Shown piece after piece: positions 43,126-53,346 of a stretch of 64,000 bases of DNA; positions within the stretch are counted from its first letter, which is position 1, and every line of letters begins with the position of its first letter. The stretch comes from Prevotella sp. (GTDB lineage Bacteria; Bacteroidota; Bacteroidia; Bacteroidales; Bacteroidaceae), in the NCBI GenBank assembly GCA_017478085.1, contig JAFVEE010000016.1:1-64000 (forward strand). The letters run 5' to 3'. The notes under the pieces were generated by a model. The model searched no databases. It was not told the DNA's origin and saw only the letters and a program-made list of their open reading frames with translations. The position numbers and the translations under genes are program-made.

Positions 43126-45450
43126 ATGAGGAAATTACTTTCTGGGATTGCAATGGTCTGCCTGCTACTCTTCGGGCCTGGGTCTGTGGCGTATGGCCAG
43201 ACGGTGGCCAACCTGTCGCTCAGCGCTGCCAGCGTGTCGGCCTCGACCGAGCTGGCCGACCGCCCCGTGAGCCTCATCAAGGACAACCGCTATGCCGCCA
43301 ACGCCAAGTACTGGAGCAGCTACCACGGCGACGAGTACCTGGGGCAATATGAATATGTGGAACTGGAGTGGGCATGCCAGAACGTATATAAAGAAGTTCG
43401 CGCGTACTGGGCCGAGGATGGCGACAACATTCTGCTGCCCACCGATGCCTACGTGGCCTGGTGGGACGGCAGCGACTGGCAGCACGGCCCCACGCTGGCA
43501 CAGCCCGATGCAAGCCGCCTGTCGGCCACCCAGATAGCGCTTTCGGCCATCAAGGTGCGCCTCTACATGCGCAGCGACAAGGCCTGCGGCCTGCGCGAAC
43601 TACAGCTTATGGGCTATGCCGACCCGTCGGTGTCGTACGTATGGCCCGAGTATCACCCCACCTTGTTCTATGACTACCGCAGCGAGTACCCCGCACTGGA
43701 CCCGCCCACCAAGATGCTGCCCGAGGGCAACAACATGAAGGGCTATATGGCCGATGGCTGGTGGGCTGTGGCCTGGGGGCCGAAGACCAATCCCCACGTC
43801 ACCGAGACGGCCAAGAAGGGACTGCTGCAGAAGATGAACGAAGACTTTGCCTTCTTCCGCGACCAGATGGGGTGGCCGCCCGACAAGCGGGCTCGCAATG
43901 GCTACTACAGCACCGTCTACGTGTATGGCAGCGGACTGAACAGCGACGATGCCGACATGTATGCCCGTGGCGGCTGGCAGGGCGCCACGTGGTATCAGGG
44001 CAGCAGCTGGCCTATGGTGAACATCAGCTACTACCCCATAGCCTGCTTCGACCCTGCCTTCACCACCGACTATGACAATCCGAACTACGACAACTGGCGC
44101 GTGACCGACCAGACGTTCCAGCAGAATGCCTGCGTTCACGAGGGCATACACGCCATCTTCGCCGACCTGGAGGGCTGCAAGAACTCGGCCTGGTACCAGG
44201 AGGCCGGCAACACCTGGCTGCAGGGCGAGGCCGAGCTGGTGAAGAGCGGCAAGACGCCCGAGAGCATGGGCTACCTGAGTGCTGGCAACATGATTGCCCC
44301 GTTCATGCCCATTGAGTGCTACAGCGGCTGGCTGCTCGACGATACCTTTGGCGGTCCCTCGGCCGAGGGCGTCAATATGTTTGGCGCCAGCGGCCAGATA
44401 TGCACCTGGCGCAACATGCTGGGCGGCGTGCAGTATGGCGAGCTGTTCCCCCACTTCGTGAGCGAGATCCTGGGCCGTGGATCCATACCCTGGATATGGC
44501 GGTACTGCCGCAACCGCGTGCTCGACGGCATGGCCGACTCGCTGGGCGAGAAGCAGATGCGCCACCTCATCCTGGAGTACCGTGCCCGCCAGGCTATGGT
44601 CGACGTGGGCCAGTGGTCGAACGCCTGCCGCAAGCTGCTCGACGACAACTGGCTGCTCACCGTGCAGCAGGAGTGGAGCCCCTACTCGAAGAAGGTCGAG
44701 GTGTGGAAGGCCACGCCCTACGCCAACATGTATGCCTGCGACCCCGTGGACAGTGCCCGCTGGTGGCGGCCCGAATGGCGCACCACGCCGGGATGGAGCG
44801 GAGCCAACCAGATTCCCCTGCACGTGAACGCTGCCGAGGGCAACCTGATCAGCCTGCACTTCAAGCCGCTGGGCGAGAATATGGTGTGCATGCTGTGCTA
44901 CCGCTCGAAGCGCGGCAAGATATACTACTCGCAGCCAGTGGAAGGCGAGGGCGACGTGCTGATGCAGCTGCAAGAGGTGCCTGCCAACAATGTGGTAATA
45001 GCCGTTGTGGTGAACACCGATTATATATATAAGGGCGAGGAAACGCGCAAGAAGCACTTCGACTACCGCCTGCAGATGGGCGAGAACATCTACCAGCCCG
45101 CCAAGGCACAGCTGAAGTGGTACAACTACCGCTCGACCATACGCGACACGGAGTTCATCAGCTCGGGCATCGACGCAGCATCAACCGCCGCAGAGCCCTC
45201 GGCCCGCTTCACCATCAAGCCCGCCCGCACCGTGGTGGGCCGTGGCGAGCAGGTGCCGCTGCACATAGCCGCCGCCTCTCAACTGCAAGTGCCGGTGCGC
45301 CTGTACAGCCAGGCCGGGCAGCTGGTCTACTCGCAGAGCTTCATGCGCGATGGCGACTACCTGATTCCCGCCAGCATTGCCCCCGGCATCTATGTGATGC
45401 AGGGCCTGAACGGGCGCGAGACCTCGAGCGTCAAGATTGTGGTAAAGTAA
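43126..45450 (+). CDS. secreted DUF6055-like putative gluzincin metallopeptidase
   Basis: The 774-residue protein has a signal peptide (about 1-25, ending VAYG), then a discoidin-like beta domain (about 26-165: LSLSAASVSASTELADRPVSLI...). The central domain contains VHEGIHAIF, with His338, Glu339 and His342 forming the HExxH zinc site, followed by NTWLQGEAEL, a possible third-ligand region. A C-terminal beta domain ends in a sorting tail (LYSQAGQLVYSQ...GIYVMQG). It resembles the DUF6055 family and is a distant relative of the protein at 62390. It is the first gene of the fasciclin/SusC/SusD operon, so it may cut a glycoprotein or process surface proteins. The substrate is unknown. Confidence 0.75.
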   Translation: MRKLLSGIAMVCLLLFGPGSVAYGQTVANLSLSAASVSASTELADRPVSLIKDNRYAANAKYWSSYHGDEYLGQYEYVELEWACQNVYKEVRAYWAEDGDNILLPTDAYVAWWDGSDWQHGPTLAQPDASRLSATQIALSAIKVRLYMRSDKACGLRELQLMGYADPSVSYVWPEYHPTLFYDYRSEYPALDPPTKMLPEGNNMKGYMADGWWAVAWGPKTNPHVTETAKKGLLQKMNEDFAFFRDQMGWPPDKRARNGYYSTVYVYGSGLNSDDADMYARGGWQGATWYQGSSWPMVNISYYPIACFDPAFTTDYDNPNYDNWRVTDQTFQQNACVHEGIHAIFADLEGCKNSAWYQEAGNTWLQGEAELVKSGKTPESMGYLSAGNMIAPFMPIECYSGWLLDDTFGGPSAEGVNMFGASGQICTWRNMLGGVQYGELFPHFVSEILGRGSIPWIWRYCRNRVLDGMADSLGEKQMRHLILEYRARQAMVDVGQWSNACRKLLDDNWLLTVQQEWSPYSKKVEVWKATPYANMYACDPVDSARWWRPEWRTTPGWSGANQIPLHVNAAEGNLISLHFKPLGENMVCMLCYRSKRGKIYYSQPVEGEGDVLMQLQEVPANNVVIAVVVNTDYIYKGEETRKKHFDYRLQMGENIYQPAKAQLKWYNYRSTIRDTEFISSGIDAASTAAEPSARFTIKPARTVVGRGEQVPLHIAAASQLQVPVRLYSQAGQLVYSQSFMRDGDYLIPASIAPGIYVMQGLNGRETSSVKIVVK

Positions 45451-45469
45451 AAAAACAAACATCATCAAT

Positions 45470-48085
45470 ATGAATATGCAACGACCAAAAGCTAAATGGG
45501 TGATAAGCCTCTCGCTTGTCATTTGCCACCTGTCATTTAGCACCATGCTCTCCTCCTGTTCAGAGAAAGACGAGCTGATGGACGAGCCTTCGTGGCTGGG
45601 CAACAGCATCTATGAGCGGCTGCAGGAAGACGGCAACTACGGCTACACGCTGCGCCTCATCGACGACCTGGGGCAGCGCACCGTGCTCAGCCAGACGGGC
45701 TCGAAGACCCTGTTCGTGGCCGACGATGCCGTCTACAACGACTTCTTCCAGCACAACAGCTGGGGCGTGTCGCGATACGAAGACCTGACCGACGCACAGA
45801 AGAAACTGCTCTTCAACAGCGCCATGGTGAACAACGCCTACCTGGTGGAGCTGCTGAGCAACGTGAGCGGCAACCCGCCCATGAAGGGACAGTGCATGCG
45901 TCGCGAGACGGCCGCCTCAGTGTTCGACAGCATCTCGCGCACCTACCCCGCACAGATGCCCAACACTCCGTTCTGGGCTAAGCACAAGGGCAAGAAGGAG
46001 GGCATCGTGCTGCTGCGCGACAACACCACGAAGCCCATGATTCACTTCCTGCCCGTGTTCATGCGCTACAACAACATTACCGACGAAGACCTGAGCATCC
46101 TGACTAATGGTGTGTCGTCGTCGATCAAGGACTCGTGGGTGAACGGCAAGAAGCTCGTCGAGACCGACATCACCTGCAAGAACGGCTACATACAGAAGGT
46201 AGACGGACTGGCCACGGCTGCCGACAATATGGGTGAAATCATACACAACCACGCCAATATGACGCGCTTCGCCTCGCTCATGGACCGATTCTGCGCCCCC
46301 TACTACGACGAGGCCGCCACCAAGGAGTATAACCGCCTGTACCAGAACGAGGACTCGGTGTTCACGCTGAAATACTTCTCGTCGACCAGCAACACCGCCG
46401 AATATGGCGCTTCGCAGGGCGGCGAGCTGAAGAACGACCCCGACGGCAACGTGGTCGATGCCTTCCTGAGCTTCGACCCCGGCTGGAGCCAGTACATGTA
46501 CACCAACACCGCTGGGCGCGACCTGCACTACGATGCCGGAGCCATGCTGGTGCCCACCAACGACGCGCTGGACTTCTGGTGGGAGCACGACGGCAAGGTG
46601 CTGCAAGACATGTACGGTGCCTGGGAGAACGTGCCCATGAAGGTGCTGGTGAAGATGCTCGACATCAACCTGATACGCTCGTTCACCGAGACCGTGCCCT
46701 CGAAGTTCAAGAACATCGTCGACAACACCACGAAGGTGCCCCTGGGCATCACGCGGGCCAACGTAGACAGCTGCTTTATGGGCTGCAACGGCGTGGTCTA
46801 TCTTATAAATAAGGTGTTCACACCGGCCAGCTACGCCTCGGTGTCATTCCCCGCACTGGTCAACGAGAACACGATGAACGTCATCTACTGGGCCATCGAG
46901 AACCTGGACTTCGAGCCCTACCTGAACTCCATGGACTCGTACTACAGCTTCGTCATCCCTACCAACAATGCTATGCTCTACTATGTAGACCCCTGCACAT
47001 ACGGCAGCTCTACCTCGATACTCTATGAGTTCTACTTCGACTCTGAGCGTAAGACGGTGCGTGCCCACCGCTACAACTACGACGTGGTGAACCACCAGGT
47101 GACCGATGGCAAGGACCTGACCGATGCCAGCGATGCCCAGGTACAGAACCGTCTGCGCGACCTGCTCGACAACCTGATTGTGATAGGCAACATTGAGGAC
47201 GGCCACACCTACTACCGCACCAAGGGCGGCAGCGTGCTGAAGGTGGAGAATGCCGGACAGGCTGGGGTGATGACCATATCGGGAGGCTACCAGATTGAGG
47301 AGAACATGCCCGTGACCGTGCAGACCATCTACGACCAGACCACCTCGGGCAACGGCAAGAGCTATGTGGTGGAGCAGTCGCTGCCCCTCACCAGCAAGCG
47401 TTCGCTCTACAGCATCCTGAACGGCCGTGACGACTGCACCCGCTTCTTCAACCTGCTGTTGAACGGCGGCTCGGCCAACACGCTGCTGAAGAGCCGTATG
47501 GGCGGCTATACCTGTGCCGACTACAACTGCTCGCTGTTCGATGCCTACAACTACACGGTCTACGTGCCCACCGATGCCGTGCTCGACGACCTGCACCAGC
47601 GCGACATACTGCCCGACTGGAGCGACTACGAGGCTCTGACGGCAGAGCAGTTCGGTGGCGATGCCAACCTGCTGAAGCAGGCCCGCACGCTGGTGGCCAA
47701 CCGCATACTGAACTTCCTGAAGTACCACATTCAGGACAACTCGGTGTTCATAGGCGGTGGCGACCTGGTGAGCGAGGTGAAGTACGAGACCTCGACGCTG
47801 AACCCCGCCAACAAGCGCTTCTACAGCGTCACCGTAACGGCTGATGACAACCAGCTCACCATCACCGACCAGCTGAACAACACCCGCTCGGTGGTGAAGG
47901 GCGAGAACTACAACCTGATAGGCCGCGAATACTGGATTCAGAACGTGAACAACGTAAACCAGACGCAGCTCTACAACGCCAGCGACGTGGTGGTGCACCA
48001 GATCGACGGGGCCCTCTTTTACCAGGAGGAGCAGCTCACCAGCTGGCGCGACGAGGTCGCTGCGCTCATGAACAGCCAACAGTGA
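45470..48085 (+). CDS. fasciclin-type surface lipoprotein
   Basis: The 871-residue lipoprotein has lipobox Cys30 (STMLSSC), so the mature protein is lipid-anchored, probably on the cell surface. Several fasciclin (FAS1)-like repeats follow, recognisable by TLFVADDAVYNDFF, AMLVPTNDALDFWW, SFVIPTNNAMLYYV and TVYVPTDAVLDDLHQ, each a 'threat-of-FAS1' strand-helix corner. FAS1 domains usually mediate adhesion or ligand binding. It lies 19 bp after the metallopeptidase gene and 35 bp before a SusC gene, so I infer a surface glycan- or protein-binding partner of the SusC/SusD complex. The signal-peptide core (LSLVICHLSF) is encoded by a TCATTT repeat. Confidence 0.85.
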   Translation: MNMQRPKAKWVISLSLVICHLSFSTMLSSCSEKDELMDEPSWLGNSIYERLQEDGNYGYTLRLIDDLGQRTVLSQTGSKTLFVADDAVYNDFFQHNSWGVSRYEDLTDAQKKLLFNSAMVNNAYLVELLSNVSGNPPMKGQCMRRETAASVFDSISRTYPAQMPNTPFWAKHKGKKEGIVLLRDNTTKPMIHFLPVFMRYNNITDEDLSILTNGVSSSIKDSWVNGKKLVETDITCKNGYIQKVDGLATAADNMGEIIHNHANMTRFASLMDRFCAPYYDEAATKEYNRLYQNEDSVFTLKYFSSTSNTAEYGASQGGELKNDPDGNVVDAFLSFDPGWSQYMYTNTAGRDLHYDAGAMLVPTNDALDFWWEHDGKVLQDMYGAWENVPMKVLVKMLDINLIRSFTETVPSKFKNIVDNTTKVPLGITRANVDSCFMGCNGVVYLINKVFTPASYASVSFPALVNENTMNVIYWAIENLDFEPYLNSMDSYYSFVIPTNNAMLYYVDPCTYGSSTSILYEFYFDSERKTVRAHRYNYDVVNHQVTDGKDLTDASDAQVQNRLRDLLDNLIVIGNIEDGHTYYRTKGGSVLKVENAGQAGVMTISGGYQIEENMPVTVQTIYDQTTSGNGKSYVVEQSLPLTSKRSLYSILNGRDDCTRFFNLLLNGGSANTLLKSRMGGYTCADYNCSLFDAYNYTVYVPTDAVLDDLHQRDILPDWSDYEALTAEQFGGDANLLKQARTLVANRILNFLKYHIQDNSVFIGGGDLVSEVKYETSTLNPANKRFYSVTVTADDNQLTITDQLNNTRSVVKGENYNLIGREYWIQNVNNVNQTQLYNASDVVVHQIDGALFYQEEQLTSWRDEVAALMNSQQ
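45501..45542 (+). repeat. repeat-built signal peptide core
   Basis: TGTCATTTGCCACCTGTCAT-type repeated words, ending TTTAGC, encode SLVICHLSF directly before the lipobox. It is related to 9432-9465 and 53381-53416. Confidence 0.7.
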
Positions 48086-48120
48086 ACAGAGGGAACAACA
48101 TTCGCACAACAGATTAAGAT

Positions 48121-51100
48121 ATGAGAACCAAGATAAAAGAATCATTAGCCTGTAGCAGATGGATGGTATTCGCGATACTATTCACTCTTCACTATTCACT
48201 GTTCGTTAGCCCCGTAAGGGCGCAGACCATTACTGCCGTACACGGCACCGTGACCGATGAGTATGGCGAGGTGATGGGTGCCTCCGTATGCGAGGTCGAC
48301 GGCAGCGGACGTATCATCGAAGCCACCATCACCGACGTGAACGGCAACTTCTCGATGAAGATTCGCAACCCCAAGGACAAGCTGCGCTTCAGCTATGTGG
48401 GCTGCAAGACGCAGACGCTGCCCATCAACCGTTCGGAGTACCGCATCAAGATGGCTTCGCAGACCACCCTGCAAGAGGTGAACGTGGTTTCGAAGAAGCG
48501 ACTGAACAGCGGTGGCCTGGCCATCCCCGAGCGTGAGATCTCGTTTGCCACGCAGACCATCTCGATGAAGGAGTTCGAGGGTCTGGGCATCAACACCGTC
48601 GATGAAGCCCTGCAGGGCCGCATTGCCGGTCTCGACATCGTGTCGGTATCGGGTAACCTGGGTGCCGGCACCACCATGAGACTGCGCGGTGCCTCGTCGA
48701 TGAGCTCGCTCACCAACCCCAACCCGCTCATCGTGGTGAACGGCAATACCTGGAACGTTGATATGAACAACTTCGACGTTACCAATGCCAACGACGAGCA
48801 ATTTGCCCAGCTGCTGAACGTGAACCCCGAGGACATTGCCTCGATCACGGTGCTGAAGGATGCCGCCGCCACGGCCATCTACGGTTCGCAGGGTGCCAAC
48901 GGCGTCATCGAGATTACCACCAAGCGCGGTGCCCGTGGAGCGCCCAAGCTCACCTACTCCCTGCGTCTCACCGGTACCTACCAGCCCAAGGGCTACCAGA
49001 TGCTGAGCGGCGATGACTACACCATGCTGCTGAAGGAGAGCTACTTCAACCCCGAGCAGAACGACAACGCTTCGAACCTGCGCGAGCTGAACTACGACCC
49101 CACGTTCTCTGAGTACGAGCAGTATAACAACAACACCGACTGGGTAGACGCCGTGACGCAGTGGGGCCTGCGCCAGAACCACTACCTCTCGGTGACGGGC
49201 GGCGGCGAGAAGGCCACGTTCCGCATATCGGGCGGCTTCGACCACGAGACGGGCTCGGTCATCAAGCAGAAGCTGGACCGCTTTGCCACCCGCGTGGCCC
49301 TGGACTACTACGTCTCTGAGCGCATCAAGATCTCGACCAACTTCTCGCTCACATATACCAACAACCATAAGAACTACGACGACCTGCTGTCGATAGCCTA
49401 CCACAAGATGCCCAATATGAGCATCTACGAGCAAGACCCGCAGACGGGCTTCGACACCAGTCGCTACTACACCATGCTGCAGTCGGCCCCCGACGTGTTC
49501 AAGGACGACCAGCGCTCCTATCCCAACCCCGTGGCCAGTGCCAACCTGGCTAAGTTCGATGACCGCACCTACGACATCACGCCCGAGTTCGAACTGAACT
49601 ACCACCTTCTGGGCATGGACGACGAGCACCACCAACTGAACTGGCAGGGCCGCGTCTATATGAACATCTTCAATGAGTACGTCGACAAGTTCTATCCCCG
49701 CGAACTGGTCACGGTGTCGTGGAACGACGGCGTGAACAATGCCTACCAGGGATCGAACAAGAGCGTGGCCTTCAACACGAAGCAGACTCTCACCTTCATT
49801 CCCCACTTCAACAACAAGGACCACTCGCTCATGGCCATGGGACGCTTCGAGCTGACTTCTGGCAGTTCGAACGGCCAGGGCACCGATGCCACCAAGCTGC
49901 CTTCGGGCGGCATCACCAATCCCGCCGTGGCCGGCAAGGTGACGGGCATGAGCTCGAACTTCAGCCAGTGGCGCTCTATGTACTACACTTTCTCGACCCA
50001 CTATGCCTACAAGGGCCGCTATATGTTCGACTTCTCGCTGCGTGCCGACGGTACCACCAAGTTCGGTCCCGACCGTCGCTGGGGCTACTTCCCCGCCGTA
50101 TCGCTGCGCTGGAACATCGTCGACGAGCCGTGGATGCAAAGCACCCACAACTGGCTCTCGATGCTGGCCATACGTCCCAGCTGGGGCAAGGTGGGCAGCC
50201 AGCCCAACCAGGACTACCTGTACGAGAGCATCTACAGCAGCGGCACACGCTATGTCGACATGGGTGCCATGAAGCCCGACAACATTCGCCTGACCGACCT
50301 GCGGTGGGAGACCACGTCGACCTACGACATTGGCTTCGACCTGGGCCTCTTCAACGACAAGCTGACGCTGCAGGCCGAGTGGTACTACGCCAAGCGCCAG
50401 GACATGCTGATGCCCAGCGTGAGCATACCGGCCAGCACGGGCTACTATAGCGTGGCCTACCGCAACGTGGGCTCCATGCGCAATATGGGCTGGGAGCTGA
50501 ACCTGAACACCAACCGCCTGATACAGAAAGGCAAGTTCTATGCCGATGTGAACATGACCTTCGGCAACAACTCCAACGAGATCCTGACCATGGATGAGAC
50601 GGTGCTCGCCTCGCTCAACTCAGAGTTTTTCTACGGCAATAGCGAGGTGCTACAGCGCGTGCAGCTGAACAATCCCTTCGGTGCCATCTACGGCTTCCGC
50701 TACAAGGGCGTCTACGAGTATCAGTACGACACGTTCCTCAGCATGACGCCCGACGAGCGGCAGGCCTTCCTCGACGCTGGCCACACCGCCCCCATCGTAC
50801 TGAGCGAGACGGGCGAGCTTGTGGTCGACGACAATGGCGACCCCGTTCGTATGATGTACAACTACACCCACGACGGAACGGGCAAGAACTACCTGTTCAA
50901 TGGCGGCGATGCCGTCTACGAGGACGTCAACAACGATGGTCAGATCAATGCCCTCGACATTGTGTACTTAGGCTCGTCGCTGCCCAAGCTGACGGGTGGC
51001 TTCGGCGTGACGCTGAACTACGGACGCTGGAAGCTGAACACGCAGTTCAACTACCGTGTGGGCAACAAGATCCTGAACATGGCCCGGCTGGACAACGAGG

Positions 51101-51480
51101 CCATGATCAGCAACAACAACCAGAGCAAGGCCGTGAACTACCGCTGGCGCAAGGAGGGCGACGTAACGCCCATACCGCGTGCCATGTATGGTGCTTCGAC
51201 CAACTACAACACGCTGGTGAGCGACCGCTTCGTAGAAGACGGCTCGTTCCTGCGCCTGAACTACATGCAGCTTAGCTACTCGTTCGACCCCAAGGTCGTC
51301 AAGAAGGTGCTGGGCATCAACCGCCTGAGCTTCTATGCCAGTGCCAACAACCTCTTCATCCTCACCAAGTACAAGGGCGTAGACCCCGAGGTGAGCTACG
51401 GAGGCTACGGTGCTGCCGTTGACTGGGGCCAGACCCCGAGGGCCAAGTCGTACACACTGGGACTGACGGTAGACTTCTGA
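48121..51480 (+). CDS. SusC-type TonB-dependent outer-membrane transporter
   Basis: The 1119-residue SusC/RagA family transporter has a signal peptide ending SPVRAQ, a carboxypeptidase-regulatory-like domain (about 40-115; VHGTVTDEYGEVMGASVCEV), a TonB plug (about 130-245; GRIAGLDIVSVSGNLGAG, AIYGSQGANGVIEITTKRG), then a 22-strand barrel ending in an aromatic strand (YTLGLTVDF). It imports large oligosaccharides or peptides with the SusD lid encoded next (72 bp downstream). The N-terminal coding DNA is nearly shared with the fasciclin gene at 55464 (MRTKI...SRWM...LFT.H.SLF), a sign that a signal-peptide cassette moved between unrelated genes. Confidence 0.95.
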   Translation: MRTKIKESLACSRWMVFAILFTLHYSLFVSPVRAQTITAVHGTVTDEYGEVMGASVCEVDGSGRIIEATITDVNGNFSMKIRNPKDKLRFSYVGCKTQTLPINRSEYRIKMASQTTLQEVNVVSKKRLNSGGLAIPEREISFATQTISMKEFEGLGINTVDEALQGRIAGLDIVSVSGNLGAGTTMRLRGASSMSSLTNPNPLIVVNGNTWNVDMNNFDVTNANDEQFAQLLNVNPEDIASITVLKDAAATAIYGSQGANGVIEITTKRGARGAPKLTYSLRLTGTYQPKGYQMLSGDDYTMLLKESYFNPEQNDNASNLRELNYDPTFSEYEQYNNNTDWVDAVTQWGLRQNHYLSVTGGGEKATFRISGGFDHETGSVIKQKLDRFATRVALDYYVSERIKISTNFSLTYTNNHKNYDDLLSIAYHKMPNMSIYEQDPQTGFDTSRYYTMLQSAPDVFKDDQRSYPNPVASANLAKFDDRTYDITPEFELNYHLLGMDDEHHQLNWQGRVYMNIFNEYVDKFYPRELVTVSWNDGVNNAYQGSNKSVAFNTKQTLTFIPHFNNKDHSLMAMGRFELTSGSSNGQGTDATKLPSGGITNPAVAGKVTGMSSNFSQWRSMYYTFSTHYAYKGRYMFDFSLRADGTTKFGPDRRWGYFPAVSLRWNIVDEPWMQSTHNWLSMLAIRPSWGKVGSQPNQDYLYESIYSSGTRYVDMGAMKPDNIRLTDLRWETTSTYDIGFDLGLFNDKLTLQAEWYYAKRQDMLMPSVSIPASTGYYSVAYRNVGSMRNMGWELNLNTNRLIQKGKFYADVNMTFGNNSNEILTMDETVLASLNSEFFYGNSEVLQRVQLNNPFGAIYGFRYKGVYEYQYDTFLSMTPDERQAFLDAGHTAPIVLSETGELVVDDNGDPVRMMYNYTHDGTGKNYLFNGGDAVYEDVNNDGQINALDIVYLGSSLPKLTGGFGVTLNYGRWKLNTQFNYRVGNKILNMARLDNEAMISNNNQSKAVNYRWRKEGDVTPIPRAMYGASTNYNTLVSDRFVEDGSFLRLNYMQLSYSFDPKVVKKVLGINRLSFYASANNLFILTKYKGVDPEVSYGGYGAAVDWGQTPRAKSYTLGLTVDF
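48177..48225 (+). repeat. repeat-built signal peptide (TTCACTA type) with cleavage-site palindrome
   Basis: Tandem TTCACTATTCACT words encode LFTLHYSLF, followed by TAGCCCCGTAAGGGCGCAG encoding SPVRAQ. The first part recurs at 55505-55540, the second at 9415-9434. Confidence 0.75.
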
Positions 51481-51483
51481 TAG

Positions 51484-51513
51484 CCCACCCCTACCCTCCC
51501 CAAGGGAGGGGAG
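51484..51513 (+). repeat. palindromic repeat before SusD, copy 1
   Basis: CCCACCCCTACCCTCCCC followed by AAGGGAGGGGAG is internally palindromic, and is also an inverted copy of the repeat at 51614-51649. The two flank the SusD start codon. It lies 4 bp after the SusC stop. Confidence 0.8.
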
Positions 51514-51552
51514 TTTAAATAGACTTTTAATTTATATATAAAAGGACGTGAT

Positions 51553-53334
51553 ATGAATATACAAACGTTGAAAACGAAGATAAAGAGTTCGCTCCCTTGG
51601 CTCTGCGGTATTTTAGCCCCCCTCCCTTGGGGAGGGGTAGGGGGTGGGCTGCTCTTGACCTCTTGCTCCGACTTCCTTGAGATAACGCCTCTTGAGACCA
51701 TCGTGCTCGATAAGTTCTGGAACGAGGAGACCGATGTCGAGAACGTGGTGGCCGGATGCTACTCTTCCATGCAAGAGCAGGCAGTCATAGACCGCATGAT
51801 GGTGTGGGGCGAGTTCCGTTCCGACAATGTGGTGGGCGGCACCAACATCGAGAACGACCTCGACCTCTCCAACATCTTCAAGGAGAACATCAACGCCAGC
51901 AACAGCTTTGCCAAGTGGGGCGAGTTCTACAACATCATCAACCGCTGCAACACGGTACTCTACTATGCTCCCAGCGTGGCCGGGAAAGATCCCAACTACA
52001 CCCAGAGCGAGCTGAAGGCTACCGAAGCCGAGGTATCGGCCCTGCGCGACCTGATGTACTTCTACCTGATACGTGCCTTCCGCGATGTGCCCTACACCAC
52101 CGAGCCTTACTTGGACGACAACCAGCAGCTCGATCTGCCTGCCACCTCCTTCGACGCCGTGCTCGACAGCCTCATTCAGGACCTGGAGCGGGTGCAGTCG
52201 CAGGCCGTGAAGCGCTACCCCGTGACCAAGACCTACTACCAGCGGGGCCGCATCACCCAGGATGCCATCCACGCCATGCTGGCCGATATGTACCTGTGGA
52301 AGCAGGACTATGCCAATGCCATTCGCTATGCCGACCTGGTGATCGAGGCCAAGACCGCCGCTTATCAGGAAGAGCTCGACCAGATGTCGGGCAGCCTGCT
52401 GAGCAATGAGCGCATGATCGATGGCTACCCCCTCGTCAGCGATGCCTACAGCACGGGCAACTACTACGGCAATGCCTTCACCGAGATCTTCGGCGACGGC
52501 AACAGCCGCGAGAGCATTTTCGAGCTGATGTATATGGACGATGACAATATGCTGGCCAACGGGGCCGTGAGCAGCCGCTACGGCAACAGCGAGACCTTCC
52601 CAGGTCTGGCCCGGCCGGCCGACTTCCTCTGTACCGACGTGAGCGACGAGGTGTTCAGCGTGTTCCTCAGCAAGTACGACACCCGCTACTACGAGAACCT
52701 GCAGCCCGTGAACGGTTCGAAGACGCTCTCCGGCATCAACAAGTATGCCAGCAGCTCGACGATGGTCGACCTCTCGAAAGCCGAGATCCAGGCCAGCTAC
52801 TCCAGCTTCTACAACAAAGACAAGTGCCACGCCAACTGGATTCTGTACCGCCTGAGCGACGTGATGCTGATGAAGGCCGAGGCACTGGTAGAGATGGTGA
52901 ATGCCGACGACACCACCGCTGCAGGCAAGGTGCAGGCCGACACGCTGCTGAAGCAGGCCTTCGCCATCGTGAACACCGTCAGCAAGCGCAGCAACTGCTC
53001 GTCGGGCAGCAAAGATCTCGAGTTTGCCAACTACGCCACGAAGTCGCTCATGCAGACGCTCGTCATGGAGGAGCGGCAGCGCGAGCTTATGTTCGAGGGC
53101 AAGCGCTGGTTCGACCTGGTGCGCCGCTCGCGCCGCGATGGCAACACCAACTACCTGGTGGGCATGGTGGCCCGCAAGGGCAGCAGCGGCGGCACGGCCA
53201 TCAGCAGCAAGCTGTCGCGCATGGATGCCATCTACTGGCCCTATCACAACGACGAGATCAAGGTAAACACGAACCTCGTTCAGAACCCCGCCTTCGGCAG
53301 TGGCGAGAACAGCTCGTATGAACGCACCAAATAG
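51553..53334 (+). CDS. SusD-type nutrient-binding lipoprotein
   Basis: The 593-residue lipoprotein has lipobox Cys38 (GLLLTSC, codon at 51664). The SusD/RagB fold is clear from the N-terminal SDFLEITPLETIVLDKFWN, helical TPR-like segments (MYFYLIRAFRDVPYTTEPYL) and the C-terminal signature LMFEGKRWFDLVRRSRRDG. It caps the SusC barrel encoded upstream and captures substrate at the surface. The hydrophobic core of its signal peptide (ILAPLPWGGVGGG) is encoded by a CCCCCCTCCCTTGGGGAGGG palindrome rather than ordinary coding text, yet still yields a workable lipoprotein signal. Confidence 0.95.
   Translation: MNIQTLKTKIKSSLPWLCGILAPLPWGGVGGGLLLTSCSDFLEITPLETIVLDKFWNEETDVENVVAGCYSSMQEQAVIDRMMVWGEFRSDNVVGGTNIENDLDLSNIFKENINASNSFAKWGEFYNIINRCNTVLYYAPSVAGKDPNYTQSELKATEAEVSALRDLMYFYLIRAFRDVPYTTEPYLDDNQQLDLPATSFDAVLDSLIQDLERVQSQAVKRYPVTKTYYQRGRITQDAIHAMLADMYLWKQDYANAIRYADLVIEAKTAAYQEELDQMSGSLLSNERMIDGYPLVSDAYSTGNYYGNAFTEIFGDGNSRESIFELMYMDDDNMLANGAVSSRYGNSETFPGLARPADFLCTDVSDEVFSVFLSKYDTRYYENLQPVNGSKTLSGINKYASSSTMVDLSKAEIQASYSSFYNKDKCHANWILYRLSDVMLMKAEALVEMVNADDTTAAGKVQADTLLKQAFAIVNTVSKRSNCSSGSKDLEFANYATKSLMQTLVMEERQRELMFEGKRWFDLVRRSRRDGNTNYLVGMVARKGSSGGTAISSKLSRMDAIYWPYHNDEIKVNTNLVQNPAFGSGENSSYERTK
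51614..51649 (+). repeat. palindromic repeat inside the SusD signal peptide
   Basis: AGCCCCCCTCCCTTGGGGAG followed by GGGTAGGGGGTGGGC encodes APLPWGGVGGG. It is an inverted copy of 51484-51513. The same arrangement occurs at the second SusD gene (60345 and 60477). Confidence 0.85.
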
Positions 53335-53346
53335 TTATTGAAAGTT

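Noticed and set aside
48196..50148. Minus-strand open frame of about 650 codons opposite SusC
   Set aside because: It is an antisense shadow; SusC motifs on the plus strand are unambiguous.
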